Source of the DNA: Luteimonas endophytica
Lineage (GTDB): Bacteria; Pseudomonadota; Gammaproteobacteria; Xanthomonadales; Xanthomonadaceae
Length of the DNA: 64,000 nucleotides
Direction of reading: 5' to 3'
Assembly: GCF_029887875.1 (NCBI RefSeq)
Contig: NZ_JARXRM010000028.1
Coordinates: 208,150 to 272,149 of the forward strand
The notes below the pieces were generated by a model, which saw nothing but the letters and a program-made list of their open reading frames with translations, made no database searches and was not told where the DNA came from. Below, piece by piece: positions 27,644-36,515 of this stretch; position 1 is the stretch's first letter, and each line of letters starts with the position of its first letter. The position numbers and the translations under genes were made by a program.

Positions 27644-29169
27644 TCGCGCACCTGCCGGTGCTGCCGGTCCTGCTGCCGCTGGTGGCCGGCGCCCTGATGC
27701 TGCTGGTCGGGCGCCGCGCCGGGCCGCAGCGCACCCTGGCCTGGGTGGCGATGGCGGCGCTGCTGGCGGTGGCGGCGCTGCTCGCGCGCGAGGCGGGCCG
27801 CGGCGAGATCCTGGTCTACCTGCTCGGGGACTGGCCGGCCCGTCTCGGCATCGCCCTGACCGTCGACCGCACCAGCGCGCTGATGGTGCTGACCACCGCG
27901 CTGCTGGCGGCGCCTTGCCTGCTGTACGCGTGTTCGGGCTGGGATCGCCGCGCCCCGCATTTCCACGCCCTGTTCCAGCTGCAGCTGGCCGGCCTCAACG
28001 GCGCGTTCCTCACCGGCGACCTGTTCAACCTGTTCGTGTTCTTCGAGGTCCTGCTGATCGCATCCTACGGGCTGATGCTCAGTGGCGGGCGCGGCCCGCG
28101 GATGCGCGCCGGCCTGCACTACGTCGCCTTCAATATCACCGCCTCGACCCTGTTCCTGATCGCACTGGGCCTGCTGTACGGGTTGACCGGCACCCTCAAC
28201 ATGGCGGAGATGTCGCTGCGGGTGGCCGCGGCCGACCCGGCCGACGTGGCGCTGATCCAGGCCGCGTCGGGCATCCTGCTGGTGGTGTTCTGCGCCAAGG
28301 CCGCGCTGCTGCCGCTCTACCTGTGGCTGCCGGAAACCTATTCGCACGCCCCCGCAGCGGTGGCGGCGCTGTTCACGGTGATGACCAAGGTCGGCGTGTA
28401 CGCGGTGCTGCGGGTCTACACCCTGGTGTTCGGCAGCGAGGCCGGCGCCCTGGCCGGCTGGGCCTGGGACTGGCTGCTGGCGGCCGGCATCGCCACCCTG
28501 CTGCTGGCGTCGCTCGGCGCGCTCGCCTCGCCGACGCTGCGGGCGCAGGTGGCCTGGCTGGTGATCGCCTCGGCGGCGACCCTGTTCGTCGCGTTCTCGC
28601 TGCAGACGCCGGGGGCGGTCGCGGCCGGGCTGTACTACCTGGTGCAGAGCACCTTCGTCACCGCGGCGCTGTTCCTGATCGCCGACATGGTGCGGCGCCA
28701 GCGCGGCAAGGCCGGCGACCGGCTCGACATCGCCGCGCCGCTCGGCCACAAGACCGCGCTCGGCCTGCTGTTCCTGGTCGCCGGCGTCGCGGTCGCCGGG
28801 TTGCCGCCGCTGCCGGGCTTCGTCGGCAAGTTCGCGCTGCTGGCCGCGGTGCCCGAGGGCCGGGTCGCGCTGGTGTGGACCACCGTGCTGGTCACCAGCC
28901 TGCTGGCGCTGGTGGCGATGGCCCGGTCGGGCAGCCAGCTGGTGTGGCGCGCCGAGACGTTCGCCGAGGGCGCAGCGGCGCCGCGGCCGCCGCGCGCCGC
29001 CCAGCGCATCGCCACCGGCGTGCTGCTGGGCTACCTGGTGGTGCTGATGCTGGCCTCCGCGCCGGTGCTGCGCTATGCCGATGGCGCCGCGGCGCAGCTG
29101 CTGGCGCCGGCCGATGCGGTGCAAGCGATCCGCGGGACCGTGCCGGTGAAACGGGCGCCGTCGCCATGA
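27640..29169 (+). CDS. mrpD: Mrp/Mnh antiporter subunit D
   Basis: 509 residues, NuoM/N-like proton-channel subunit with about fourteen helices. Conserved pieces are DLFNLFVFFEVLLIASYGLM, AALLPLYLWLPETYSHAPAA and GLPPLPGFVGKFAL. It overlaps subunits C and E by 4 bp each. Confidence 0.96.
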   Translation: MIAHLPVLPVLLPLVAGALMLLVGRRAGPQRTLAWVAMAALLAVAALLAREAGRGEILVYLLGDWPARLGIALTVDRTSALMVLTTALLAAPCLLYACSGWDRRAPHFHALFQLQLAGLNGAFLTGDLFNLFVFFEVLLIASYGLMLSGGRGPRMRAGLHYVAFNITASTLFLIALGLLYGLTGTLNMAEMSLRVAAADPADVALIQAASGILLVVFCAKAALLPLYLWLPETYSHAPAAVAALFTVMTKVGVYAVLRVYTLVFGSEAGALAGWAWDWLLAAGIATLLLASLGALASPTLRAQVAWLVIASAATLFVAFSLQTPGAVAAGLYYLVQSTFVTAALFLIADMVRRQRGKAGDRLDIAAPLGHKTALGLLFLVAGVAVAGLPPLPGFVGKFALLAAVPEGRVALVWTTVLVTSLLALVAMARSGSQLVWRAETFAEGAAAPRPPRAAQRIATGVLLGYLVVLMLASAPVLRYADGAAAQLLAPADAVQAIRGTVPVKRAPSP

Positions 29170-29651
29170 AACGATTCCTGCCATCGCTTCCGCTGAGCCT
29201 CGCCGTGTTCGTGCTGTGGCTGCTGCTGGTCGCGACGTTCAGCGTGCCCGCCGTCGCGCTGGGCCTGGCCCTGGCGGTGGTGCTGCCGCTGTTCGCGGAC
29301 ATGCTGCGGCCCGAGCGCGCCAGCTTCGGCCGCCTGCCGGTGCTGCTGAAGCTCGGCGCCGTCGTGCTGCTCGACATCGTCCGCTCGAACATCGAGGTGG
29401 CGCGCCTGATCCTGGGGCCGGAGCGGGCGATCTCGCCCGGCTTCGTGCAGGTCCCGCTGGATATCGCCAACATCCACGGGATCACCGCGTTGGCCAGCAT
29501 CATCACCCTGACGCCGGGCACGGTGTCGGCGGAATTGAGCGAGGACCGCAGCCACCTGCTGGTGCACTGCTTCAACCTGCGCGATCCGGAGGGCGTGGTG
29601 GCCACCATCAAGGCGCGCTACGAAGCGCCGCTGAAGGAGATCTTCCCGTGA
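29166..29651 (+). CDS. mrpE: Mrp/Mnh antiporter subunit E
   Basis: 161 residues: two or three N-terminal helices and a soluble tail with ITLTPGTVSAELSED, the family signature. Overlaps mrpD and mrpF by 4 bp. Confidence 0.95.
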   Translation: MKRFLPSLPLSLAVFVLWLLLVATFSVPAVALGLALAVVLPLFADMLRPERASFGRLPVLLKLGAVVLLDIVRSNIEVARLILGPERAISPGFVQVPLDIANIHGITALASIITLTPGTVSAELSEDRSHLLVHCFNLRDPEGVVATIKARYEAPLKEIFP

Positions 29652-29917
29652 TCGAGACCGCCGTCGTCGCCGCGATGTACGTGATCGGCCTGGCGATGCT
29701 GCTGAGCCTGTGGCGGCTGCTGCGCGGGCCATCGGTTCCGGACCGCATCCTCGGCCTGGACACGCTGTACGTGAACACGATCGCGCTGCTGATCCTGTTC
29801 GGCATGCACCTGGACTCGTCGATCTATTTCGAGGCCGCGTTGATCATCGCGATGCTCGGCTTCGTCGGCACGGTGATGCTGAGCAAGTACGTCATGCGCC
29901 GGGACATCGTCGAATGA
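29648..29917 (+). CDS. mrpF: Mrp/Mnh antiporter subunit F
   Basis: 89 residues, three helices, with RLLRGPSVPDRILGLDTLYV as the signature. The start is GTG 29648, overlapping the mrpE stop (GTGA). Overlaps mrpG by 4 bp. Confidence 0.94.
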   Translation: MIETAVVAAMYVIGLAMLLSLWRLLRGPSVPDRILGLDTLYVNTIALLILFGMHLDSSIYFEAALIIAMLGFVGTVMLSKYVMRRDIVE

Positions 29918-30279
29918 GCGCCGCGTTCGAGATCCTGATGGTCGCACTGCTGGCGATCGGCGCGTTCTTCGTGCTGGTCGGCTCGCTGGGACTGGTCAAG
30001 CTGTCGGACTTCTTCAAGCGCCTGCACGGCCCGACCAAGGCGTCCACGCTGGGCGTTGGCTGCGTGATGATCGCCTCGATCGGCCACCACGCCACGCTCG
30101 GCGACGGGCTCGGGCTGCGCGAGCTGCTGATCACCGGGTTCCTGTTCATCACCGCGCCGATCAGCGCCCACCTGATGGCCAAGGCGGCGCTGTCGCTGGC
30201 CGAGGACGATCCCCGCCCCTCGCCGCCGCCACGGCCGGACCAGGCGCAACCGCGCGAAGACGACGGCCCGGGCCGCTGA
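29914..30279 (+). CDS. mrpG: Mrp/Mnh antiporter subunit G
   Basis: 121 residues, three helices, with GLVKLSDFFKRLHGPTKAST and FLFITAPISAHLMAKAA as the signature, then a proline-rich charged tail. It closes the operon. Confidence 0.94.
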   Translation: MSAAFEILMVALLAIGAFFVLVGSLGLVKLSDFFKRLHGPTKASTLGVGCVMIASIGHHATLGDGLGLRELLITGFLFITAPISAHLMAKAALSLAEDDPRPSPPPRPDQAQPREDDGPGR

Positions 30280-30318
30280 GGCACAGGCGGAGGCCGCATC
30301 CGGCCCCGCCCTCCGGGG

Positions 30319-30984
30319 TCAGGAACACCCCTCGACATAGTCAACCTGCGGCGCCACGCCGACCCGCCACTCGTCGACCCGGCCGGCGGCATCGGTCTCG
30401 AACACCAGCACCCCGTCGCCGCCGCCGTCGTCGGCGATGCGCAGATAGCTGGCGTCCTCGACGTACTTGTGCGGGCGGGTCTCGACGCGCCCGGGATACA
30501 GCGCCTCGATCTGCCCGGCGTCCATGCCGATACGACCGCCGCCGGGGGCGCCGATCCCGGGATCGCGGACGTCGATGCGCACGAAACGGTCGCCCTCGAT
30601 CATGAAGGCGACGCGGTAGCCCTCGCCCTGCGCCACCTCCGGCATCAGATAGTGGCAGCCACCCGGCTCGGCCGGTTCGGGCATGGCCGTCAGCTCGCGG
30701 CCCCAGGCCATGCGCACCTGCTCCGCATCGGCGCCGAACCGTGCCGGGCCGAAGCCGGCGAAACCGATCGCCCCCTCGGCCGGCATCGCCCCGGGCTCGG
30801 CCGGCGCTGCGCCCCCCACGGCTGGCACGGCATCGGCCGGCTGGTCGAGCGGCGGCGGCGCGGCGGGATCGCCCGCCATCGCGTCCCCGGCCGGCGCGGT
30901 CGCAGGGGCGGGCGGCGGATCGGGGTCCGCGCATGCGGACAGCGCGAATGCGAGTGCGGCGGTCAACAGGATCCTGGAGTGCAT
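30319..30984 (-). CDS. Putative lipoprotein of unknown function
   Basis: 221 residues. A signal peptide with lipobox LSAC (Cys18) predicts a lipid-anchored protein. A Pro/Ala-rich linker (residues ~20-70) leads to a globular domain with GFGPARFGADAEQVRMAWG and CHYLMPEV, a pattern also seen in secreted proteins of unknown role that measure against a substrate binding groove. I do not recognise the family with certainty. It converges on mrpG. Confidence 0.75.
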   Translation of the reverse strand: MHSRILLTAALAFALSACADPDPPPAPATAPAGDAMAGDPAAPPPLDQPADAVPAVGGAAPAEPGAMPAEGAIGFAGFGPARFGADAEQVRMAWGRELTAMPEPAEPGGCHYLMPEVAQGEGYRVAFMIEGDRFVRIDVRDPGIGAPGGGRIGMDAGQIEALYPGRVETRPHKYVEDASYLRIADDGGGDGVLVFETDAAGRVDEWRVGVAPQVDYVEGCS

Positions 30985-31055
30985 CGTCGGCTCCTAGCTC
31001 GTGGACGCGGGCAAGCCTCGGCGATGCCGGGTGAACGGGCCGCGAACCGCGGCGC

Positions 31056-32369
31056 TCAGCGCGGCGGTTGGAAGTGCTTCTTCAGCCCCGCCCAGCAGGC
31101 CTGGTAGTCGCGCTGGCGATGCCCGGCGTCGAGCGCCTGGCGGGTCGGGCGGATCACCGCGCGGGTCTCGAACATGAAGGCCATGGTGTCGGCGATCACG
31201 TCCGGCTTCGACAGGTCCGCGTGCGAGGCCTTCTCGAAGGTGGCGGCGTCCGGCCCGTGCCCGGTCATGCAGTTGTGCAGCGAGCAACCGCCCGGCGCGA
31301 AACCTTCCGCCTTGGCGTCGTAGGCGCCGTGCACCAGGCCCATGAACTCGCTGGCGACGTTGCGGTGGAACCACGGCGGCCGGAACGTGTGCTGCGCCAC
31401 CAGCCAGCGCGGCGGGAAGATCGCCAGGTCCAGGTTGCCCACGCCCGCGGTGTCGCTGGGCGAGGTGAGCACCAGGAAGATCGACGGGTCGGGATGGTCG
31501 AAGCTGATCGAACCGATCGCGTTGAAGCGACGCAGGTCGTACTTGTAGGGCGCGTAGTTGCCGTGCCAGCCGACCACGTCGAGCGGCGAATGGCCCAGAT
31601 CGGCGCGCCACAGATGGCCCTGGAACTTGGCGACCAGCTCGAAATCTCCCTCCTCGTCCTCGTAGGCCGCCTGCGGGGCGAGGAAGTCGCGTGGATTGGC
31701 CAGGCCGTTGGCGCCGATCGGCCCCAGATCGGGCAGCCGCAGCTGGGCGCCGAAGTTCTCGCAGACGTAGCCGCGCGCGGGACCGTCCGGCAGCTCGACC
31801 CGGAACCGCACGCCGCGCGGCAGCACCACGATCTCCTGCGGCTCCGCTTCGATCACGCCCATCTCCGTGGCGATGCGCAGCCGCCCCTGCTGCGGCACGA
31901 TCAGCAGTTCGCCGTCGGCGCTGTAGAAGAAGCGGCCGCGCATCGATGCATTGGCGGCGTAGACGTGGATGCCCACGCCCTGCTGCGCCGCCGCGGATCC
32001 GTTGCCGGCCACGGTGAACAGCCCGTCGATGAAATCGGTCGGCGCGTCCGGCAGCGGCGCGGGACTCCAGCGCAGCTGGTCCGGGGTGACCGGACCCTGC
32101 ATGAAATCGTCGTGGAAGCGCGGCTGCGCGAACGGCGCGAATTCGCCATGCATCGCCGCCGGGCGGATCCGGTACAGCCAGCTGCGGCGGTTCTCGGCGC
32201 GCGGCGCGGTGAACGCCGTGCCGCTGAGCTGCTCGGCGTAGAGGCCGTGCGGGACCTGCTGCGGCGAGTTCTGCCCCACCGGCAGGGCGCCCGGCTCGGC
32301 CTCGGTGGCGAACTCGTTGCCGAATCCGGACATGTAGCCGGCGATGCCGGAAGTCGAAGACGCAGTCAT
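31056..32369 (-). CDS. hmgA: Homogentisate 1,2-dioxygenase
   Basis: 437 residues. The non-heme iron ligands lie in the C-terminal cupin: [18 protein letters not shown] (His and Glu) and [14 protein letters not shown] (His). The opening [20 protein letters not shown] is diagnostic. It opens the aromatic ring of homogentisate in tyrosine degradation. ATG 32369 has AGGAG nine bases upstream. Next on the opposite strand is a small membrane protein, then hppD, the preceding enzyme of the same pathway. Confidence 0.97.
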   Translation of the reverse strand: MTASSTSGIAGYMSGFGNEFATEAEPGALPVGQNSPQQVPHGLYAEQLSGTAFTAPRAENRRSWLYRIRPAAMHGEFAPFAQPRFHDDFMQGPVTPDQLRWSPAPLPDAPTDFIDGLFTVAGNGSAAAQQGVGIHVYAANASMRGRFFYSADGELLIVPQQGRLRIATEMGVIEAEPQEIVVLPRGVRFRVELPDGPARGYVCENFGAQLRLPDLGPIGANGLANPRDFLAPQAAYEDEEGDFELVAKFQGHLWRADLGHSPLDVVGWHGNYAPYKYDLRRFNAIGSISFDHPDPSIFLVLTSPSDTAGVGNLDLAIFPPRWLVAQHTFRPPWFHRNVASEFMGLVHGAYDAKAEGFAPGGCSLHNCMTGHGPDAATFEKASHADLSKPDVIADTMAFMFETRAVIRPTRQALDAGHRQRDYQACWAGLKKHFQPPR

Positions 32370-32447
32370 GGTAGGTTTCTCCTGCGCGGCCGCGCCAATC
32401 GCCAGGCCGCGCTGTTCGGGATACCACATTCAACTGGGGAATTATCG

Positions 32448-32816
32448 ATGCAGACCGATTCGAATGCCGTCGGCGCCGTGATGGCGCCGCTGGTCAACGG
32501 CAAGCTGTGGCTGAAACTGCTCGGGGTGGTGATGATCATCTCCGGGGCCCTGCAGGTGCTCACGATCGTGGGGATCCTGTGGGCCTGGATCCCGATCTGG
32601 CTGGGCGTGCTGCTGTTCCAGGCCGCCGCCGCCGCCGAGCAGGCCGTGTCCAGCGGCGATGCCGCCACCGCGGCCCGCGCCACCGACAAGCTGCGGCTGT
32701 TCTTCATGATCCAGGGCATCATGCTGCTGGTGGCGCTGCTGGCGATGGGCGCGATGTTCGCCCTCGGCGGCTTCGCCATGCTCGCCGGCCTGGCCGGCGC
32801 CGGCAACGGCTGGTGA
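32448..32816 (+). CDS. DUF5362-like small membrane protein
   Basis: 122 residues with two strong hydrophobic stretches (LLGVVMIISGALQVLTIVGI and MLLVALLAMGAMFALGGFAM) joined by an Ala-rich amphipathic helix. GGGGA precedes ATG 32448. Proteins like this occur beside hmgA/hppD in related bacteria, but no function is known. It is divergent from hmgA and convergent with hppD. Confidence 0.75.
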   Translation: MQTDSNAVGAVMAPLVNGKLWLKLLGVVMIISGALQVLTIVGILWAWIPIWLGVLLFQAAAAAEQAVSSGDAATAARATDKLRLFFMIQGIMLLVALLAMGAMFALGGFAMLAGLAGAGNGW

Positions 32817-32821
32817 CCCCG

Positions 32822-32854
32822 CGCCCCGCCCGCCGCGCACGCGCGGGCGGGGCG
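32822..32854. terminator. Bidirectional hairpin between convergent genes
   Basis: A perfect 12-bp GC stem (32822-32833 with 32843-32854) with a 9-base loop sits between the small membrane protein gene (+) and hppD (-). There is no T tract on either side, so its efficiency is uncertain. Confidence 0.6.
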
Positions 32855-32880
32855 ATGGCCTGGCGCCTCCGGTGCGCCGG

Positions 32881-33993
32881 TCAGAGGACGCCGCGCTTGA
32901 TCTGGTCGCGCTCGATGCTCTCGAACAGAGCCTGGAAGTTGCCCTCGCCGAACCCCTCGTTGCCCTTGCGCTGGATGATCTCGAAGAAGATCGGGCCGAT
33001 CGCGTTCTGGGTGAAGATCTGCAGCAGCTTGCGCTGCTTGGTCTCCGGGTCGGCGTCGATCAGGATCTTGTTCCTGGCCAGCCTGGGCACGTCCTCGCCG
33101 TGGTTCGGGATGCGCTCGTCGATGATCTCGAAGTAGGTGTCCGGCGTGTCCAGGAACTCGAGCCCGGCCTCGCGCATCTTCTCCACCGTGGCGTAGATGT
33201 CGTCGGTGAAGCAGGCGATGTGCTGGATGCCCTCGCCCTTGTAGGCATCGAGGTATTCGTTGATCTGGCTCTTGGGGTCGCTGGATTCGTTGAGCGGGAT
33301 CCGCACGATGCCGTCCGGCGCGGTCATCGCCTTGGACACCAGCCCGGTCTTGGCGCCCTTGATGTCGAAGTAGCGGATCTCGCGGAAGTTGAACAGCCGC
33401 TCGTAGTAGTCCGACCACTTCTGCATGTTGCCCTGGTACAGGTTGTGGGTCAGGTGGTCGATGAAGGTCAGGCCGAAGCCGGCCGGCTCCGGGTCGGCGC
33501 CCTCGACCGGCGCGTACTCGTCGTACACCGAACCCTTGTCGCCGTAGCGGTCGACCAGGTAGAGCATGCAGTCGCCGATGCCCTTGACCACCGGCACGCC
33601 GACGGCCTTGGTGGATTCCTTGCGGTCCACCGCCTCGCCGCCGTTCGCCAGCACCCTGTCGTAGACCTCGCCGGCGGGCTTGCCGAAACGGATCGCGAAG
33701 CCGCAGGCGCTGGGACCGTGCGCGGCGGCGAAGTCGGCGGCGAAGGAGTCGGGGTCCTCGTTGACCAGGAAGTTCACCCCGCCCTGGCGGTAGACCGTGA
33801 TCGGCCGCGACCGGTGCCTGAGCACCGCGGTGAAGCCCATGCGGCGGAAGTAGTCGTGCAGCATCGCGCCCTGGCCCGCGGGGGCGGCGAACTCGACGAA
33901 CTCGAAGCCGTCGATGCCCATCGGGTTCTCGAAGGTGGTCACCTGCATGCCGAGGTTGGGGCCCTGCGACTGCGCGTGGGGTTGGGCGCTCAT
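32881..33993 (-). CDS. hppD: 4-hydroxyphenylpyruvate dioxygenase
   Basis: 370 residues, a double vicinal-oxygen-chelate fold. Iron ligands are the His in TFIDHLTHNLYQGN, the His in GIQHIACFTDD and the Glu in IFFEIIQRKGN. It converts 4-hydroxyphenylpyruvate to homogentisate, the substrate of HmgA nearby. I start at ATG 33993, which has CAGGAG seven bases before it. A MarR-type gene is divergent, and a sigma-70-like promoter with an overlapping palindrome lies between them. Confidence 0.97.
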   Translation of the reverse strand: MSAQPHAQSQGPNLGMQVTTFENPMGIDGFEFVEFAAPAGQGAMLHDYFRRMGFTAVLRHRSRPITVYRQGGVNFLVNEDPDSFAADFAAAHGPSACGFAIRFGKPAGEVYDRVLANGGEAVDRKESTKAVGVPVVKGIGDCMLYLVDRYGDKGSVYDEYAPVEGADPEPAGFGLTFIDHLTHNLYQGNMQKWSDYYERLFNFREIRYFDIKGAKTGLVSKAMTAPDGIVRIPLNESSDPKSQINEYLDAYKGEGIQHIACFTDDIYATVEKMREAGLEFLDTPDTYFEIIDERIPNHGEDVPRLARNKILIDADPETKQRKLLQIFTQNAIGPIFFEIIQRKGNEGFGEGNFQALFESIERDQIKRGVL

Positions 33994-34055
33994 GGTCGAC
34001 TCCTGCTGTGCGGGCACGGCGCGCTACAGTGCGGCGTGCGGTTGACGAACCCGCA

Positions 34056-34084
34056 GTTATAGTTTCACCTGTAACCAATTGCAA
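34056..34084 (-). promoter_or_regulatory. hppD promoter with overlapping candidate MarR operator
   Basis: On the - strand TTGCAA (34084-34079) and TATAAC (34061-34056) are spaced by exactly 17 bases, a good sigma-70 fit upstream of hppD. An imperfect palindrome GTTATAG-N6-CTGTAAC (34056-34075, one mismatch) covers the -10 and most of the spacer, where a bound repressor would block RNA polymerase. The divergent MarR gene makes it the likely regulator. Confidence 0.6.
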
Positions 34085-34097
34085 GGTGCGATGCAGC

Positions 34098-34574
34098 ATG
34101 GCCCACGATTCCGCCCCACCGCAGGAGCGCCCCGGCACCCACGAGGTCCTGGAGCTCGAGCGTTTCCTGCCCTACCGCCTGAGCGTGCTCTCCAACCACG
34201 TCAGCCAGACCATCGCCAACGCCTATGCCGAACGCTTCGGGATCGGCATCACCGAGTGGCGGGTGATCGCGGTGCTGGGCCGCTACCCGGAGCTGTCCGC
34301 CAACGGCGTGGCCGAACGCACCGCGATGGACAAGGTGGCGGTGAGCCGGGCGGTGGCGCGGCTGCTCAAGCGCGGGCTGATCGAGCGCGAGATGCACGGC
34401 AAGGATCGTCGCCGCTCGGTGCTGCAGCTCAGCCAGGCCGGCTACGGCGTGTACGACCAGGTGGTACCGCTGGCGCTGGGCTACGAGCGCGAGCTGCTGG
34501 CGCGCCTGGACGCCGACGAGCGCGTCGTGCTCGACCGGCTGCTGAGCAAGCTCGATCGGGCTTCGCGGCCGTAG
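34098..34574 (+). CDS. MarR family transcriptional regulator
   Basis: 158 residues with the winged-helix core: ITEWRVIAVLGRYPELSANGVAERTAMDKVAVSRAV in part, then RLLKRGLIEREMHGKDRRRSVLQLS, the MarR wing. It is divergent from hppD and probably represses it, binding an aromatic ligand such as homogentisate or hydroxyphenylpyruvate; this follows from position, not from sequence. An ATG at 34098 matches the family start. Confidence 0.9.
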   Translation: MAHDSAPPQERPGTHEVLELERFLPYRLSVLSNHVSQTIANAYAERFGIGITEWRVIAVLGRYPELSANGVAERTAMDKVAVSRAVARLLKRGLIEREMHGKDRRRSVLQLSQAGYGVYDQVVPLALGYERELLARLDADERVVLDRLLSKLDRASRP

Positions 34575-34743
34575 CGCCGCTCCCGGGCGCGGCCGGCGGC
34601 GCCGGGGTCGCAGCGCGGCACCGCGGCGGGGCCGCTCCCAACCTCGTGCCTGTCGCCGGCTGGCTCATTTGCGCCGATCAGGCTATTGACGCGGCGCAAT
34701 CGCCGAGGCCATGGTGCCTGGGTTTGTCCATACGGAAGCGTCC

Positions 34744-36231
34744 ATGAACCAGACCGTCGCCGCCCAGGGGAAGCACCCCGCCGGCCTGTATACCTTGTTC
34801 TTCCTGGAAATGTGGGAGCGCTTCTCCTACTACGGGATGCGGGCGATCCTGTTCCTGTTCATGGTCGCGGCGGTCGAGACCGGCGGACTCGGGTTCAGCG
34901 AGGAGTACGCAGGCGCCGTCTACGGGTTGTACACCGCCGGCGTCTACCTGCTCGCGGTTCCTGGCGGCTGGATCGCCGATCGGCTGATCGGCCAGCAGAA
35001 GGCGGTCTGGTACGGCGGCATCGTCATCGCTCTGGGACATTTCAGCCTTGCCGTCCCGGACATGCACTTCTTCTATCTGGGCCTGTTCCTGATCGTGGTC
35101 GGTACCGGCCTGCTCAAGCCCAATGCCTCGACCATCGTCGGTGAGCTGTACCCCGACGGCGGCGCGCGGCGCGATGCCGGATTCTCGCTGTTCTACATGG
35201 GCATCAACCTCGGGGCCTTCATCGGTCCGCTCATCGTCGGGGGGCTGGGCGAAGGGGCCAACTGGCACTACGGGTTCGCCGCCGCCGGGGTCGGCATGGT
35301 GCTGGGGGTGATCCAGTACCAGCTACAGCGGCACAAGCTCGGCGATGCCGGGCGCCTGCCCACCCGCGACGTGGCCGACCCGGCCGACGCAGGACGTCTG
35401 CGCAACGAATGGCGCGGCTTCTGGATCGCCGTGGGGGCACTGGTTCTCGCCGCCGCAGCGGTGCTGTTCGGACTGGTCGGGTTCGACCCCGTGCTGGTCG
35501 CGCGCGGCGCCGCGGCAGCGATCATCGGGGTGGCGGTGGTCTACTTCGCCTACATCCTGATGTTCGGCCGGATCGACGCGCAGGACAGGCGCCGGGTCTG
35601 GCTGCTCGTGATCCTGTACGTGTTCTCGGCGATGTTCTGGTCGGGCTTCGAGCAGGCCGGCTCCTCGCTCAACATCTTCGCCGAACGCTACACCGACCGG
35701 TGGATCCTCGGCTGGGAAATGCCGGCATCGTGGCTGCAGTCGGTCAACCCGATCTTCATCATCCTGCTGGCACCGGTGTTCGCGTCGATCTGGATCCGGC
35801 TCGGCGCGCGCAACCTCAATCCCTCGGTGCCGGTGAAGTTCGGCCTCGGCCTGATCTCGCTCGGGCTCGGCTTCGCGGTGATGGCCTTCGCAGCCTCGCT
35901 GGCCGTGTCCGGCGACCGGGTACTGCCGCTGTGGCTGGTGCTGACCTACCTGCTGCACACCACCGGCGAACTGTGCCTGAGCCCGGTGGGCCTGTCGGCG
36001 GTGACCAAGCTGGCGCCGCGCAAGTTCCTCGGCCAGATGATGGGCCTGTGGTTCATCTCGATCTCGCTGGGCAACCTGTTCGCGGGGCTGATCGCCGGGC
36101 AGTTCGACCGCGAGTCGCTGCCGCAGATGCCATCCATGTTCCTGTCGATCTTCCTGTGGACGGCGGGGCCCGGCGTGCTGCTGCTGTTGCTGTCGCGCTG
36201 GCTCAAGGGCATGTCCGGCGGCCGTACCTGA
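34744..36231 (+). CDS. POT/PTR family peptide:proton symporter
   Basis: 495 residues with about fourteen membrane helices. The ExxERFxYY motif reads EMWERFSYYGMR, and the second family signature is FYMGINLGAFIGP, with GTGLLKPNAS between. The family imports di- and tripeptides with protons. It follows the tyrosine-degradation genes, so peptide-derived aromatic amino acids could feed them; that link is inference. Confidence 0.93.
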   Translation: MNQTVAAQGKHPAGLYTLFFLEMWERFSYYGMRAILFLFMVAAVETGGLGFSEEYAGAVYGLYTAGVYLLAVPGGWIADRLIGQQKAVWYGGIVIALGHFSLAVPDMHFFYLGLFLIVVGTGLLKPNASTIVGELYPDGGARRDAGFSLFYMGINLGAFIGPLIVGGLGEGANWHYGFAAAGVGMVLGVIQYQLQRHKLGDAGRLPTRDVADPADAGRLRNEWRGFWIAVGALVLAAAAVLFGLVGFDPVLVARGAAAAIIGVAVVYFAYILMFGRIDAQDRRRVWLLVILYVFSAMFWSGFEQAGSSLNIFAERYTDRWILGWEMPASWLQSVNPIFIILLAPVFASIWIRLGARNLNPSVPVKFGLGLISLGLGFAVMAFAASLAVSGDRVLPLWLVLTYLLHTTGELCLSPVGLSAVTKLAPRKFLGQMMGLWFISISLGNLFAGLIAGQFDRESLPQMPSMFLSIFLWTAGPGVLLLLLSRWLKGMSGGRT

Positions 36232-36318
36232 GGCCCGGCCAGAGGTGCTCCCGGCCCGCCTTCCCGCCGCAGCGGCACGCCCGCGCCACGGTCCGTAGGA
36301 GCGGGAAGCTACGGTTCC

Positions 36319-36476
36319 GTGGGAGCGTGCCATGCACGCGAAAGCCGGCGCGGCCGGAATCGCCGCCCACCCCACCGGAGCCTCGCGCGGCCTTCGCGGC
36401 CATGGGCCGCTCCTACGGCCCAGCCAGCTCGCCGCGGCTCCGTAGGAGCGTGCCATGCATGCGAAAGCCGGCGCGG
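36319..36476. repeat. GTAG-type REP element, copy 2 (three units)
   Basis: Unit B (GGAGCGTGCCATGCACGCG, + orientation, from 36322), unit A (- orientation, about 36395-36416, ending GGGCCGCTCCTACGG), then a second unit B (+, GTAGGAGCGTGCCATGCATG, from 36442). A further degenerate GTAGGAGCG lies at 36294. The region is the 284-bp gap between the converging POT and AbgT genes and holds nothing else I can see. Confidence 0.85.
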
Positions 36477-36515
36477 CGGGCTACACCCGGCATCGCCGCC
36501 CGGTTCCCGCGCCCG

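Noticed and set aside
30285-30312. Possible terminator between mrpG and the lipoprotein gene
   Set aside because: The stem (GGCGGaGGCC/GGCCcCGCC) is imperfect and there is no T tract; too weak to list as a feature.
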